Source: Muscardinus avellanarius
Taxonomy: Eukaryota; Chordata; Mammalia; Rodentia; Gliridae
NCBI GenBank assembly: GCA_963383645.1
Contig: OY726569.1
Span: 32,885,592-32,949,591, forward strand
Reading direction: 5' to 3'
DNA: 64,000 bases
The position numbers were made by a program, and so were the translations under genes. Below, in pieces: positions 23,610 to 34,884 of the stretch. The stretch's first letter is position 1; each line of letters begins with the position of its first letter. The notes under the pieces are model-generated. The model was given only the letters and a program-made list of their open reading frames with translations, searched no databases and had not been told where the DNA came from.

Positions 23610-23805
23610 CTGGGCTTGGTGGCTCAAGCTTCTAATCCTGGTACTTGGGAGGCTGAGACAAGAGGACTGCGCAGGTTCAAAGCCAGCCTCAGCTACTTAG
23701 TGAGGCTCTCGGTAAATTAGTGAGACCCTATTTCCAAATAAAATATAAAATAGGTCTGGATGTATAGCCTGGTGGTAGAAAGTCTCTCGATTCCACCCAC
23801 AGTAC

Positions 23806-23841
<36 letters not shown>
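23610..23841 (+). mobile_element. B1-dID SINE
   Basis: Perfect 12-bp duplication caatgagagtag at 23598-23609 and 23842-23853. Complete head and tail, with a (CA)n then A21 tail. Confidence 0.93.
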
Positions 23842-23853
23842 CAATGAGAGTAG

Positions 23854-25654
23854 TGTACATGTATTACCTTCAGCTCAGTTGCTTCATATCTGTTTTCTAT
23901 TTACATACTATGCTTGTTTTTCCCCCAAAGTATTTCTAATTTATCCATTTTGTAATCAAATTCTCTTCATGAGCCAAAATCCACTTCTTATACACCACAC
24001 ACAGTAACTGTTACCATTTCTTAGAGGTCTACTACCTGTCAGTTACTCAATTAGGCATTTCATAAATGAGTTGAGAAAAAAAGTTGGTGAGATCAGGCAT
24101 ATACATTAAGGATCCAAGTACCTCAACTGTGAAAGGCAGATTAGAGATTAAGAACACAAATTAAGGATGACAATTATTAAGAACATTTTATTTTACACCT
24201 ACATTTATAATTTAGTTACTGTCCATATTATATCTGGGCAATTCAATGATCAGAAAGAGTTATTTGTTCATTGACTCATGACTTATAAGTGCAGATCCAG
24301 GATTGGATTGCAGGTCTCAGGCTCATAACCTATATCACAAAATGATATAATTATGACGCATATCTGCTTTTAGGGCCTTTGAATTCATGTTAGCTTTTAT
24401 GCCTATAATTGATTAAACAATCTTTTCATTTTATTAAAAAGAGACACGATTCAGGAGTTAACCACACACAGACATGCTTTAACAAATGAAGTGATGTTTT
24501 TATAAAGAAATAGGGTAAAGCATATAAAGATGATAGACTTGTTTTTATCTTATCTTTGATACTGTTTATTTTATTACTTCCTTTTATTTAAAAGTATTTA
24601 TGACATCCTTTCTTTACATAATACACTGTATTATATAATTAAGTTGAGCAGGTTACTTTTGCATAAGAAATAGGTGAACCCAAACTACTTATACTGAACT
24701 CTCCCTGCACTTACCATTTAATCATGCTGAAAGCATTCAGCACTTAACTTCCAGGTGTTGCATAGATAAAATATAAACTTTTTCATAACTCTGACCTCAT
24801 ATCAACTTTTTACCCTGTTAACTTTTCATGGAAGAAGTAGATGACTAAATATGTTTACATTTTAAAAAAGGGTTGTAGAACTAACTTCTTTTGTTAAGAG
24901 ACCTGGCTGAAAATAGGAGAAATTAAATATTTTACTGACATCTTCTCTGGGGTTGGTATTATACTGCTGGATAGATTTGTGATACTTATCCCTGGAACTC
25001 AGTAGACAGTCACCCATAGAAGTTTGCCTGAAAATAAAGATATTAAGCTTATATGACTTAATTATCCACTTTTCCTCAGGGTCAAATTCAGCCACACACA
25101 TTTATTCTCATTCATTTTCTTTCTCTGTCTCTTCTCTATATCTGTCTCTCTCTCTCCCACCATCACCTGCCCTCATCATTCTACAATATAATTTGTGACA
25201 AAGTTCTTAAAAGATTGATGGGACTCCCACTGCATAGGTTTTACTGGAACATTCTGTGCATATAGCTAAATGTTTGTTCTTAACAAATCAAGATAAATAC
25301 AATACTTACTTAACTCCTGAAGTCTTCCTCAAGAAAGTTCAAGGCTTGTATCCTGGAAAGCCTTTGAATACGGTTCAGTTGGCTACTCTGATTTTCAAGG
25401 TGTGCTGGCTAGAACAGAACTGCTTGATACATGAGGATTATTTACATGCCTGATATGGAACTAAGGTATATTATACAATTTTGCCCTTATTTATATGACT
25501 ATAATTTGTTTGAGAGTTACTTATTTAACATGGATTTAGAAATATAATTATGTTATTTTAATATTTATTTTATACACAATAAAAGTTTTCCAAATATTTA
25601 CTCATAATAAGTTTTGTAATTTCCCCCATCTATTATTTACTCATTTTCTCTTTT
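23854..25654. other. Unassigned AT-rich sequence, 1.8 kb
   Basis: No recognised repeat or gene. Short open frames at 24862-25101 (minus) and 25256-25453 (plus) have no support. Confidence 0.4.
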
Positions 25655-25775
25655 TTAAAATAAATTTTATTGGTGCATTGTAGTTACACATCTTAATGGA
25701 GTAAAAGATGGTAGAGGCATACATGCACACATCACTCCATTAGCCCTTATCCAATTCCTGAGTTTTTTGATATCA
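25655..25775 (-). mobile_element. L1 3'-end fragment
   Basis: Antisense ttattggtgcattgtagtt followed by aatggagtaaaagatggtag matches the 3' UTR of the L1 at 54357. Only about 110 bp are present, a strongly 5'-truncated insertion. Confidence 0.75.
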
Positions 25776-26019
25776 TAATTTTAAGGGAGATTTTTCTCTA
25801 TGAAAATTTTGCGTCAACTTGAAATAAAAATTTCAAAGGTATAATTAAAATTATATTGTCATAAGTATTAATTGCCCCCAACAATTAAATATAAACACAA
25901 TACAACTTTGAAATAAAGGTAAATAAAGCAAAGCAAAACAAAACAACTTTATTCTCAAAGACTTTCATTTTTATTCAAATTTTCAAAAACACCTGTGAAA
26001 GCTTTAAATATTACTTTTA

Positions 26020-26275
26020 AGAACATATTCTTCTTGCAAACACCATATAGTTGGATTTTGATTTTTAATTCATGTTGCCTATCTTATGACTTTTAATTGA
26101 TGAGTTGAGACCATTTACATTTAGTCTGATTATAGGCAGGTGTTTGTTGCTTCCTGACATTTTGAGTTGTGTCTTCTGTTAGATTCAATTTAAGTTTTCT
26201 TTTACTTAGTTCCTCTGCTAAGAGTTCATCCCTTCTCTGGGTCTGAGATTTATTTTTTATTTCTTCTTTGTATGT
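26020..26275 (-). mobile_element. Ancient L1 fragment
   Basis: Plus strand reads catatagttggattttgatt, then gacttttaattgatgagttg and accatttacatttagtctga, a segment well known from old mammalian L1 copies in reverse orientation. It continues at 29969 beyond the young L1, which split it. Confidence 0.65.
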
Positions 26276-26307
26276 TATTTTTGTTTGTTTGTTTGTTTTG
26301 TTTTGTT

Positions 26308-26510
26308 TTTTGGTGGTACTGGGGTTCCTGGAAGCCCTCTACCTCCGGGATACACTCCATGGGCTACACTCCCAGACCTATTTTTGAACTTTTTTATGTG
26401 GAAACAGGGTCTCTTAAGCCAGCGAGGCTGGCTCCGAACAAGCGGGATCCTCCTGTCTCTGCCTCCCAAGGGAGGGGATTGCAAGTGTGCGCCACCACAC
26501 CCGGTGTAGG
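26308..26510 (-). mobile_element. B1-dID SINE, short-head subtype
   Basis: Carries the tggggttcctggaagccc tail and the deleted head. A local duplication inside the tail repeats the 'gctacactcc' segment (26348-26378), which is unique among copies here. The target duplication is not clear because of a (GTTT)n flank. Confidence 0.88.
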
Positions 26511-26524
26511 TTGTTTTTAAAGTG

Positions 26525-27290
26525 TAGTTGTTTTGAATCCTGTGGATTCAAAATGGCGACTGAGGGACACAGCACTTCTCAGTAGTTGAAATAAATAAAG
26601 TTCAACTAATGAGAAAGCAGTGTCTCAACCAACAAAATAAATGTAGCTCAGAAACCAAACCTGACCCAGGAACCTCCCTGAAAGAAAACCAGGAACCTTG
26701 AACTGCAGGAGGGGAAAAAAAAAGCTCAAGTTTTGGATCAGCTGCAGTCATAGCTGGGCCACCAGTAGGCTGCTGCTGCATGGGCTACCATCCCAAACCG
26801 TAGCCCTGGGACCTGACTTACACCAACGTGGCAACAAAATCCATAGCTCATTCGGAGACCCAGGAATCACCAAGACCCAGGAGTCAACTCTGTGCCGGAC
26901 CTACAGCTGCAGGTAAAACGCCCTGGGGCCCTGAGGCCCGGGATCCACTCCTTCCAGAGCACCCTGGGCTACTACCATCTCTGGCCCCAGCCCAGCCCAG
27001 GCCCAGCCCCAGCCCAGCCCTGGACCAGCACCAGCCAGCAGCTTCTAAGAGGCTGAAGCCCCAGGCTTCAGCATAGCCCCGCCCAGCACCAGTGGAGCTC
27101 CAGCCCAAACTGTAGCCCCGGGACCTGACTTACACCAACGATGACAACAAAATCCAAAAGCTCCTTTGGAGACTCAGGAATCACCGGACCTACAGTCGCC
27201 AGAGAACCAGATACGGAAGAACTACCAGCCCATCAGAGCTTCTGATTGGGCTGCCAGCTACTCCACCATCACCCAATCTGTACCACTTCA
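26525..27290 (+). promoter_or_regulatory. L1 5' UTR with YY1-like site and repeated segment
   Basis: A tcaaaatggcgactgagg block at 26548-26565 has a YY1-like core, placed near the element start as in primate L1. A ~110-bp segment starting cctgggacctgacttacacc occurs near 26800 and, diverged, near 27117 (gacctgacttacaccaac shared), so the UTR holds two related monomers. A (CCCAGC)n stretch lies at about 26985-27025. Promoter activity is inferred. Confidence 0.6.
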
Positions 27291-27416
27291 ATGGGAAGAC
27301 AACAGAAGAACAGGCCTGAGAACGGTGAAAATATGAGAACCAGGAATAGTGGAGAAATGACAGAAGTCACAAATACTGACCTTCAAGAAATGCAAGAAGG
27401 GGGGTTCCTTCTATGA
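27291..27416 (+). pseudogene. L1 ORF1 5' remnant
   Basis: The ATG at 27291 opens a 41-codon frame starting MGRQQKNRPENGEN, which resembles the N-terminus of L1 ORF1 proteins. The real ORF1 (an RNA-binding trimeric protein of about 340 residues) is lost: after about 37 codons the sequence becomes ORF2 in another frame, and TGA at 27414-27416 ends it. Confidence 0.7.
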
Positions 27417-29708
27417 GGCCAGTATCACATTAATCCCCAAACCAAATAAAGATACTTCAAGAAAGGAAAACTATAGACCAATATCCTTAATGAACATAGA
27501 TGCAAAAATTCTAAACAAAATACTAGCTATATGCATTCAAAACCATATCAAGAGAATAATACATCATGACCAAGTTGGGTTCATCCCAGAAAAACAAGGC
27601 TGGTTCAACATACGCAAATCAATACATGTTATTCACCACAAAAATAGAACCAAGAACAAAAACCACATCATCATAGCAATAGATGCTGAAAAAGCATTTG
27701 ACAAAATCCGACACCCATTTATGTTAAAAAACACTGCAGAAAATTGGGATAGAAGGAATGTACTTCAACATCATTAAGACAATATACTGTAAACCCAAAC
27801 CCAACATTATAGTGAATGGGGAAAAACTGCAAGAATTTCCTCTAAAGTCAGGAACAAGACAAGGATGCCCACTATCACCACTCCTTTTCAATATCGTCCT
27901 TGAGACTCTTGCTGCAGCAATAAAACAAGAGAAGAAAATCAAAGGAATTCACATAGGAAGAGAGAAATTAAAATTATCCTTATTCGCAGATGAAATGATC
28001 CTTTATCTGGAAGACCCAAAGAACTCAACCAAAAGACTTCTGGAGCTGATTGACAAATTCAGCAAAGTCGCAGGATACAAAATCAGCCTAAAGAAATCAA
28101 TGGCTTTTCTTTATGCCAACAATGAATCCACAATGAAAGAAACAAAGAAAACAATTCCATTCACTATCACCTCAAAACCAATAAAATATCTAGGAATAAA
28201 CCTAACCCAAGATGTAAAAGACCTCTACAACAAAAACTATAAAACATTAAGGAAAGAAATTGAAGAAGACCTTGGAAGATGGAAAGATCTCCCGTGCTCA
28301 TGGATAGGCAGAATAAATATCATCAAAATGGCCATTCTGCCAAAACTGATCTATAGGTTCAATGCAATTCCCATTAAAATACCAGCGACATTCTTCAGAG
28401 ACCTAGAAAAACCAATCATGAACTTTATATGGAGAAAGAAAAGGCCCAGAATAGCCAAAGCAATTCTCAGTAATAAGAAACATGCAGGAGGCATTACAAT
28501 CGCAGACTTCAAATTATACTATAGAGCAATAGTAGTAAAAGCAGCATGGTACTCGCACAATAACAGATACACTGACCAGTGGATTAGAATAGAAGATACA
28601 GAAACAAACCCACACATCTTAAGTCAATTAATCTTTGACAAAGGGGCCAAACTCATACGCTGGAGAAAAGACAGCCTTTTCAACAAATGTTGCTGGGAGA
28701 ACTGGCTATCCATTTGTAAAAAGATGAATCTAAACCCCTATATCTCTCACCATGCACAGGAATCAACTCAAGATGGATCAAAGACTTACAAATTAGACCT
28801 GAGACTGTGAAGTTAGTAGAGGAGAACATAGGCTCAACACTACAACATATTGGCACAGGCAGTAACTTTCTCAACAAAAACTCCAAAGCTCAGGAAATTA
28901 AAGCAAGAATTAACAAGTGGGATAGCATCAAACTTAAAAGTTTCTTCTCATCAAAGGAAACCATCAATAACTTAAAAAGGAAACATACAGAATGGGAAAA
29001 GATCTTTACCAGCCACCACTCTGATAGGGGACTAATATCCAGAATATACAAAGAGCTCAAAAGACTCTACACTAGCAAAGCAAACAACCCAATCAAGAAA
29101 TGGGCAAATGAACTAGACACTTCACAAAAGAGATACAAAGGGCCAATAGATACATGAAAAGATGTTCTACACCACTGGCCATCAGGGAGATGCAAATCAA
29201 AACTACACTGAGATTCCACCTAACCCCAGTCAGAGTGGCAAGCATAAAGAAATCAAATAACAACAAATGCTGGCGAGGATGTGGGGAAAGAGAAACTCTT
29301 TTACACTGTTGGTTGGAGTGCAAACTCATTCAGCCACTACAGAGATCTATATGGAGATTCTTAAGAAAGCTAGGAATAGATCCACCATACAATCCAGCTC
29401 TACCACTCCTGGGTATTTTTCCAAAAGGGTTGAATCCAGAGAACTATAGCAACATATGCATACCTATGTTTATAGCAGCACAATTCGTAATAGCCAAAAT
29501 ATGGAACCAACCCAGGTCCCCATCAACAGATGAATGGATTGCAAAACTCTGGGAAATACACACAATGGAATTCTACTCAGCCATAAAGAAGAACAAAATC
29601 ATACCATTTGCAAGAAGATGGAAAGTCCTGGAGAGCATTATGTTAAGTGAGACCAGCCAAGCACAGAAGGAGAAGGTACATATGTTTCCGCTAATATGCC
29701 CAAACTAG
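27407..29708 (+). pseudogene. L1 ORF2 reverse transcriptase and C-terminus, broken
   Basis: Homologous to the reverse transcriptase and C-terminal half of L1 ORF2. Segments lie in frames 27407-~27730, ~27731-28740, 28742-~29115 and ~29120-29708. Motifs seen include [32 protein letters not shown] and the Cys-rich [18 protein letters not shown]. The catalytic FADD motif reads FADE (GAA at 27992-27994). Frame breaks: an extra A in the A-run at 27726-27731, a 2-nt insertion at about 28739-28742, and a net loss of 1 mod 3 bases near 29110-29125. The N-terminal endonuclease is absent. Confidence 0.92.
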
Positions 29709-29960
29709 GGAACCTAGAGGATACCAGTGGTACTCCAGATAATGGAGGGGAAATGCCAGCAAAGCTTGAATGGAAAGATAGAGAAGGAGGAAGGCTGAAC
29801 TTGATTAATCTGAATATATGTAAAATTATGAATATGGCATGGTTACCCAGGACAATCATTGTTGGGAGGGGGGAAGGGAAAACAGGGGCAGGAGGGGGGA
29901 GAGGGCATCAAGTATAGTTTAAATGTATACCATTTATGTTCAATAAAAAATTTTAAAAAA
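29709..29960 (+). other. L1 3' UTR
   Basis: A gaggataccagtggtactcc block, a G-rich stretch (29868-29905) and AATAAA at 29942-29947 with an A-rich tail. It matches the 3' UTR of the antisense L1 at 5984-6240. Confidence 0.8.
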
Positions 29961-29968
29961 TTAAAGTG

Positions 29969-30290
29969 ATTCCTGTAGTGCCAGCTTAGTAGACATGAAT
30001 TATTTTTCTTATGATGGAAGATTCTTATTTTTCCTTTGAATTTTAAAGGGAGATTTGCTGTTATAACAGTATCAGTTGTAGAATGTTTTCTGTTACAACT
30101 TGGAAAATTTCATTCCAAGCCCTACTGGCTTTTAGGATTTGAGTTGAGAAATCTGAAGTAATCTGTATTACTTTGCCTCTAAGTGTCACCTAACTTATAG
30201 ATCTTGTTCAATTTAAGATTCCTTAGCCTCCATGTTGGCCATGATGATATTTTGTGCAAAGAATAATTTAATCTCATGTAGTTGGTGTAT
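29969..30290 (-). mobile_element. Ancient L1 fragment, continuation
   Basis: Plus strand reads gtagtgccagcttagtagac, gacatgaattatttttct and a gagttgagaaatctgaag block, which fits a reversed old L1 and continues the fragment at 26020-26275 across the young insertion. Confidence 0.6.
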
Positions 30291-30318
30291 GTATGTATGT
30301 ATGTATGTATGTATGTAT

Positions 30319-30357
<39 letters not shown>

Positions 30358-30360
30358 TTT
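30286..30360. repeat. (GTAT)n and (ATTT)n microsatellite
   Basis: About seven GTAT units merge into about eleven ATTT units; the latter form the tail of the neighbouring reversed SINE. Confidence 0.95.
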
Positions 30361-30558
30361 TACTGGAGATTGAACCTAGAAACATTCTACTCTGAGCTAT
30401 ACTCCCAGCCCTGTTATTTTTTATTCTTGATTTTGAAACAGAGTCCCACTAAGTTGTAAAGAGCCTACTAAGTAGGGAAGGCTGACCAAAAACCTGTAAT
30501 CCTCCTGTCTCAGCCTCCCAAGTACTGAGATAAAAAGCATGTGCCACCATGCCCAACT
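30361..30558 (-). mobile_element. Old B1-dID SINE
   Basis: Tail (actggagattgaacctagaa) and head (tcctgtctcagcctcccaag) are readable. Short flank repeats around tagttg support a target duplication. Confidence 0.85.
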
Positions 30559-31525
30559 AGTTGTAGTTTAGAATGTATCTTGTATATAAATATATTGAAT
30601 GTCCATCTCATTTTTCCAGCTGGGTAAATTCTCTGATACTATTTTTTGAAAGGTCCCCCTCCATTGGTATGTATCCCTAGCCCTTCCTCAATTTCATTTA
30701 CCCTAAGATTTGATCTCTTTTTATTATCCAAAATTTCTATAAAGTTTTAATCATGGTATCTTTTTTCTATATTTTTGACTGTGTGTGACTTTGATTTTCA
30801 AGTGCTATAGTCTTTTGGTGAGGCTATCTATTAAATTTTTAATTGATTGACTTTATCTTTCTTTTTATTCAAGATTTCCCTTGTTTTGGGTGTTTTAATT
30901 TTTTTCTCTTTTGGAGTGCTGGGGATTGAAGCCAGGGGCATTCTACCTCCATGCTATACTCCATAACCCATTTTAATATTTTATTTTAAATAGGATTTGC
31001 TTAGATGATGAGAGCTGAGAGCCTCACTAGACTGTTGAAGCTGACCTGTGATCTTCCTATATCTGCCTCCCAAGTACTGGTATTACAGGCATGCACCACC
31101 ATATTTGGCTTCAGTTTCTTTATTGACATGTTCCTTTATATCCTGTTTTTTTGATATTAGATATTATTTTAATATCTAATGAAATATCTATTATCTATAA
31201 CTGATCAATTCAATTATCAAACTTCTGAGATTCCCTCTGGTATTCTTTGCTCCTCTACTTCTGTTTAATCTCATTGTTACGGAGCTGTGAATTTTTATTG
31301 TTGGTTTGTTGGTATTGTTTACTATGTTTTCACTGTTCATTGGATTTTATCTGTTTCTGTAGAGTAGTTTCCCTTATAATTCCTATGTGCTGGTTAGTAT
31401 AGCAGGTGCAGTGTCTTTTAGCTCAGTTAGAGGTGTAACTCAGCTGTAACTATTCTGCCTCATGAACTTGTAATGCCACCATGGATTACAGTGTCTCACA
31501 TAAAAGGGGAAAGTAAATAGCAATA
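30559..31525 (-). mobile_element. Degraded L1-like sequence with a SINE
   Basis: T-rich plus-strand text such as ccagctgggtaaattctctg and ctgatcaattcaattatcaa suggests a continuing reversed ancient L1. The match is weak, and I cannot place it within the element. A SINE at 30912-31112 interrupts it. Confidence 0.35.
30912..31112 (-). mobile_element. Old B1-dID SINE
   Basis: Tail gtgctggggattgaagcc and head cctcccaagtactggtatta are visible, with many substitutions and a small internal insertion around 31008. Confidence 0.8.
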
Positions 31526-31682
31526 ACCATAGCTGTAAACAAGAAACCCACCTTACAGACAAAAATACACAAGGCAAAAGGTGAAATGATTAAAAAAATA
31601 TTTTGTGCAAATGGAAACTGAAAGCATGGTTACATAAAATACAATACAGTCCAATACAATGAAGTACAATATAGTACAATAG

Positions 31683-31769
31683 TTCTTCTTCTTCTTCTTC
31701 TTCTTCTTCTTCTTCTTCTTCTTCTTCTTCTTCTTCTTCTTCTTCTTCTTCTTCTTCTTCTTCTTTTTT
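31683..31769. repeat. (TTC)n microsatellite
   Basis: Uninterrupted pyrimidine run of 87 nt, mainly TTC units, grown from the A-tail region of the adjoining reversed SINE. The complementary strand is (GAA)n. Confidence 0.97.
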
Positions 31770-31972
31770 GTGGTACTAGGAATGTAACCCAGGGGCTTTC
31801 TACCTACAGGCTATCCTCCCAGACCTGTTTTATATTTTATTTGGAAACAGGTTCTCAGTAAGTTGCTGAGAGCCTCACTAAGTAGCTGAGGCTGGCTTCG
31901 AACCTGCGTGATCCTTCTGTCTCAGCCTCCCAAGTGTGGGGATTACAAGCGTGCACTACCATGCCCGGCTGT
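31770..31972 (-). mobile_element. B1-dID SINE
   Basis: Reads gtggtactaggaatgtaacc, a full linker and head to ccatgcccggct. The flanking repeat around ttcttctt is blurred by the microsatellite. Confidence 0.88.
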
Positions 31973-33014
31973 TATTCTTCTTTTTGACAGAGTCTATTTT
32001 CACCAAAACTTATCAAAAGCATAAGAAAGTCACTTTTTATTGATAAAGGGAACAATTCAACAACAATATATAACGATAGCAAACATTTAAACCCTAAACC
32101 TCAGTGCACCTACTTAAATAAAACAAACATCTAAAGAACATCCAAAGCAATTCTAAGCAATAAAAACCTTACTGGAGGCACTACAATACCATATTTCAAA
32201 TTAGACTACAGAGCTATAGTAACAAAAACAGCATGGTTTTGTCACAAAAGCAGACACATAAGCCAATGCAATAGAAGATACAGAAACAAATTCACACATA
32301 TATAGTCACTTGATTTTGACAAAGAAGCCAAAATATTCTGCTGGAGAAAAGAAAGCCTCTTTAATAAATGGTGCTGGAAAATCTATATATCCATATGTAG
32401 AAGAATTTATTTAGATCCCTATCTCTTACCTTGCACAAGAGTCAACTCAAAATGGATTACAAACTTATAAATTAGACCATAAATGATGCAATTACTAGAA
32501 GAAAAATAGCAACTCTTTAACATGTAGGCCCTAGTAGAAACTTTCTCAACAAAATCCCCAAAGATAGAAAGTAAAAGTAAGAATGGGACAGCATCAAATT
32601 GAAAAGCTTCTGAACATCAAAGGATACCATCAGAGGTCTGAAGAGACAGCCTATGTAATGGGAAAAAAAATCCTTGCCAGCTAATCCTTGCATAGAAGTC
32701 TTATATCTAGAATATGTAGAGAACTCAAATACACACACCAATAAAAATGGACAATATGATTGAATACACTTAAAAAAGAATTGAAAAAATGACTAATTAA
32801 TGCATAAAAATGCTCAACATCACTAGTGATCAAGGAAATGCAAATCCAAACTACCCTGAAATTCTATCTAACTCCAGTTAGAGAGGCAATCATCAAAAAT
32901 ACAAACAATAATATATATTGGCAAAGATGTGGGGAATTAGGAACTCATATGCTATTTGGTAGAATTATAAATTAGAATAAATACTATGGAAATAAAATTT
33001 CAGGTTCTTCAAAA

Positions 33015-33248
33015 ACTACTAGTGGAGCCAGGTGTGGTGAAGCACACCTGTTATGCAAGTACTTGAGAGGCTGAGGTAGGAGGACTGCAGGTTCAAGGTC
33101 ATCCTCAGCAATTTAGCAAAACCCTTTTTAAAGTAAAACACAAAAAGCCGGGTGTGGTGGCACAAGCTTGTAATCCCAGCACTTCCGAGTCAGTGACAGA
33201 AGGATCGCACAGGTTTGAAGCCAGCCACGCTGGCTTAAGAGACCCTGT

Positions 33249-33288
<40 letters not shown>

Positions 33289-33485
33289 TAAAATAGGTCT
33301 GGGAGGGTAGCCCGAAAGTAGAAGGGCTTCCAGGAACCCCAGTACCACCAAAATAAATAAATAAATAAATAAATAAATTAATTAATTAATTAAATAAAAC
33401 ACAAAAAGGTCTGGGGGTGTGGCTCAAAGGTAGAGTGTCCCTGGGTTTAATCTCCAATACAATAACAAAACAAAACAAAACAAAA
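33015..33485 (+). mobile_element. Old B1-dID SINE split by a younger one
   Basis: The head is at 33015-33133 and the ID tail (ggtctgggggtgtggctcaa) at 33408-33485, ending in (AAAAC)n. The two parts are separated by the younger copy at 33147-33394. Confidence 0.85.
33147..33394 (+). mobile_element. B1-dID SINE nested in a SINE, short-head subtype
   Basis: Perfect 13-bp duplication taaaacacaaaaa at 33134-33146 and 33395-33407. It has a 36-base internal A-run and an (AAAT)n then (TTAA)n tail. It landed in the linker of an older copy. Confidence 0.93.
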
Positions 33486-33817
33486 CAAGCAGCAACAACA
33501 AAGAAAAATACCACATAAGCTAGCTACATCACTCCACTGTATCATTCCTAAAAAATTAAAGTTGATACATGTAAACCCATGTTTATAGAAGAATAATTAA
33601 CAATAGCCAAATCATGGGATCAATGTAGGTGAAACCATGGTATATACTCACAGTGGAATTCTACTCAACCTTAAAGAACAAAATTATGTCATTTGCAGGA
33701 AAATATATGGAAATGCAAATATGCTAAGTGAGATTAATCAGTCTCAGAAAGCCAAGGTTGGTATGTTTTATCTTATATGTGGGGAGTAGAGAGAAAATAG
33801 AAAGCATAAGGCTTTTT

Positions 33818-34038
33818 TATTTTATTTTATATTTATTTATTTATTTATTTATTTATTTTGGTGGTACTGGGGTTCCTGGAAACCGTTCTACATCTGAGCT
33901 ACACTCCCAGACCTATTTTATATTTTTATTTGGAAACAGGGTCTCTTAAGCCAGTGAGGCTGGCTTGGAACCAGCATGATCCTCCTGTGTCTGCCTCCCA
34001 AGCACAGGGATTACAAGCATGCGCCACCACGCCCGGCT
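33818..34038 (-). mobile_element. B1-dID SINE, short-head subtype, nested in L1
   Basis: Tail tactggggttcctggaaacc and the deleted head are clear; (ATTT)n end at 33824-33859. Imperfect flanking repeats around taaggctttt and taagggtcttt are consistent with a target duplication. Confidence 0.9.
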
Positions 34039-34320
34039 AAGGGTCTTTAAATAATGCAGAGAGAGAGAGAGATTATAGAATAGTTTAAGGGAGTGAACAG
34101 AGGGAATTAGGCAGGGAAAGGAAAAAAAAAAAACTGAACAAAACGGTTCAAGGAATATTATGGCAATATGTGTAGGTATTACTTCCAATCTCACTAACTC
34201 ATGTTGGGAGAAGGAGGCATGGTGGACAGAAAGATTTATGTGCATGCATTTTTACTACATTGAACCCTACTATGATCTACAATTGCAATGCACTAATAAA
34301 ATAATTTTAAAAGAATTTAC

Positions 34321-34884
34321 TTTTCTCATTTTTTTGTCTAAAAATAGTTGAGAGATTAAAGTATACGTTTTTCTGCTGTGTTTCTAACATCACAGAGATA
34401 AAGCTATTGTTCGGCATTCTCTTCTTTAAAATGTCTTATTTATCTTTACAATAGTATGTTTTTGGTATGATTTTTATGTTTCATTCATAGTCAAAACTTA
34501 ATCATGTAGGGGGTATCTAACTAGAATTTTTGCTTCTTGTTTTGTTCAACCTGGAAGTAGAAATGAAAACCTTCCTTCTGGCAATTTCCCACTGGACATT
34601 TAAGTTCCCATGAAGGAATATTCTACATTCATTTTTCTCTGGCTCAGAAATAGTTTAGTATAACTTTTTCCAAGCCCTACAGATAAAGCAGCCATTTTCT
34701 CATACGATTTTCAATGATTGTTTTCCATAATTAAATTCATGTTTTTCTTCTCCTGTGGAGAGATTTTATAAAATAAGAGGCAGCCTCTATAAATATTTAT
34801 GGCTTTCTTTTCCTGTTAGCAAACATGAACTTATGCATTTAAATATGTTTTACTCTATATTTTACCCTTTGTATTATCTGTGGT
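34321..34884. other. Unassigned sequence
   Basis: AT-rich; no repeat or gene recognised. Confidence 0.4.

Larger units (their letters stand above)
26525..29960 (+). mobile_element. L1 with 5' end present but internally deleted
   Basis: The element has a 5' UTR (26525-27290), an ORF1 start, an abrupt joint near 27400-27408 into the middle of ORF2, the rest of ORF2 to 29708, and a 3' UTR ending in AATAAA and an A-rich tail. An 8-bp candidate duplication, ttaaagtg, flanks it at 26517-26524 and 29961-29968. ORF1 from residue ~38 onward and the endonuclease half of ORF2 are missing. It is non-functional because of the deletion and three frameshifts. It inserted into an older reversed L1. Confidence 0.85.
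31530..34320 (+). mobile_element. Old L1, ORF2 3' half and 3' UTR, interrupted by SINEs
   Basis: Starts near aagaaacccaccttacagac, an L1 ORF2 segment, and continues through aagcaataaaaaccttactg, tggtgctggaaaatctatat and the 3' UTR to about 34310 (ctaataaaataatttt). Many stops and an apparent deletion near 32130 show long decay. SINEs at 31770-31972, 33015-33485 and 33818-34038 interrupt it. Its 3' UTR belongs to the 'attagtgcattg' type, unlike the L1 at 26525. Confidence 0.8.
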
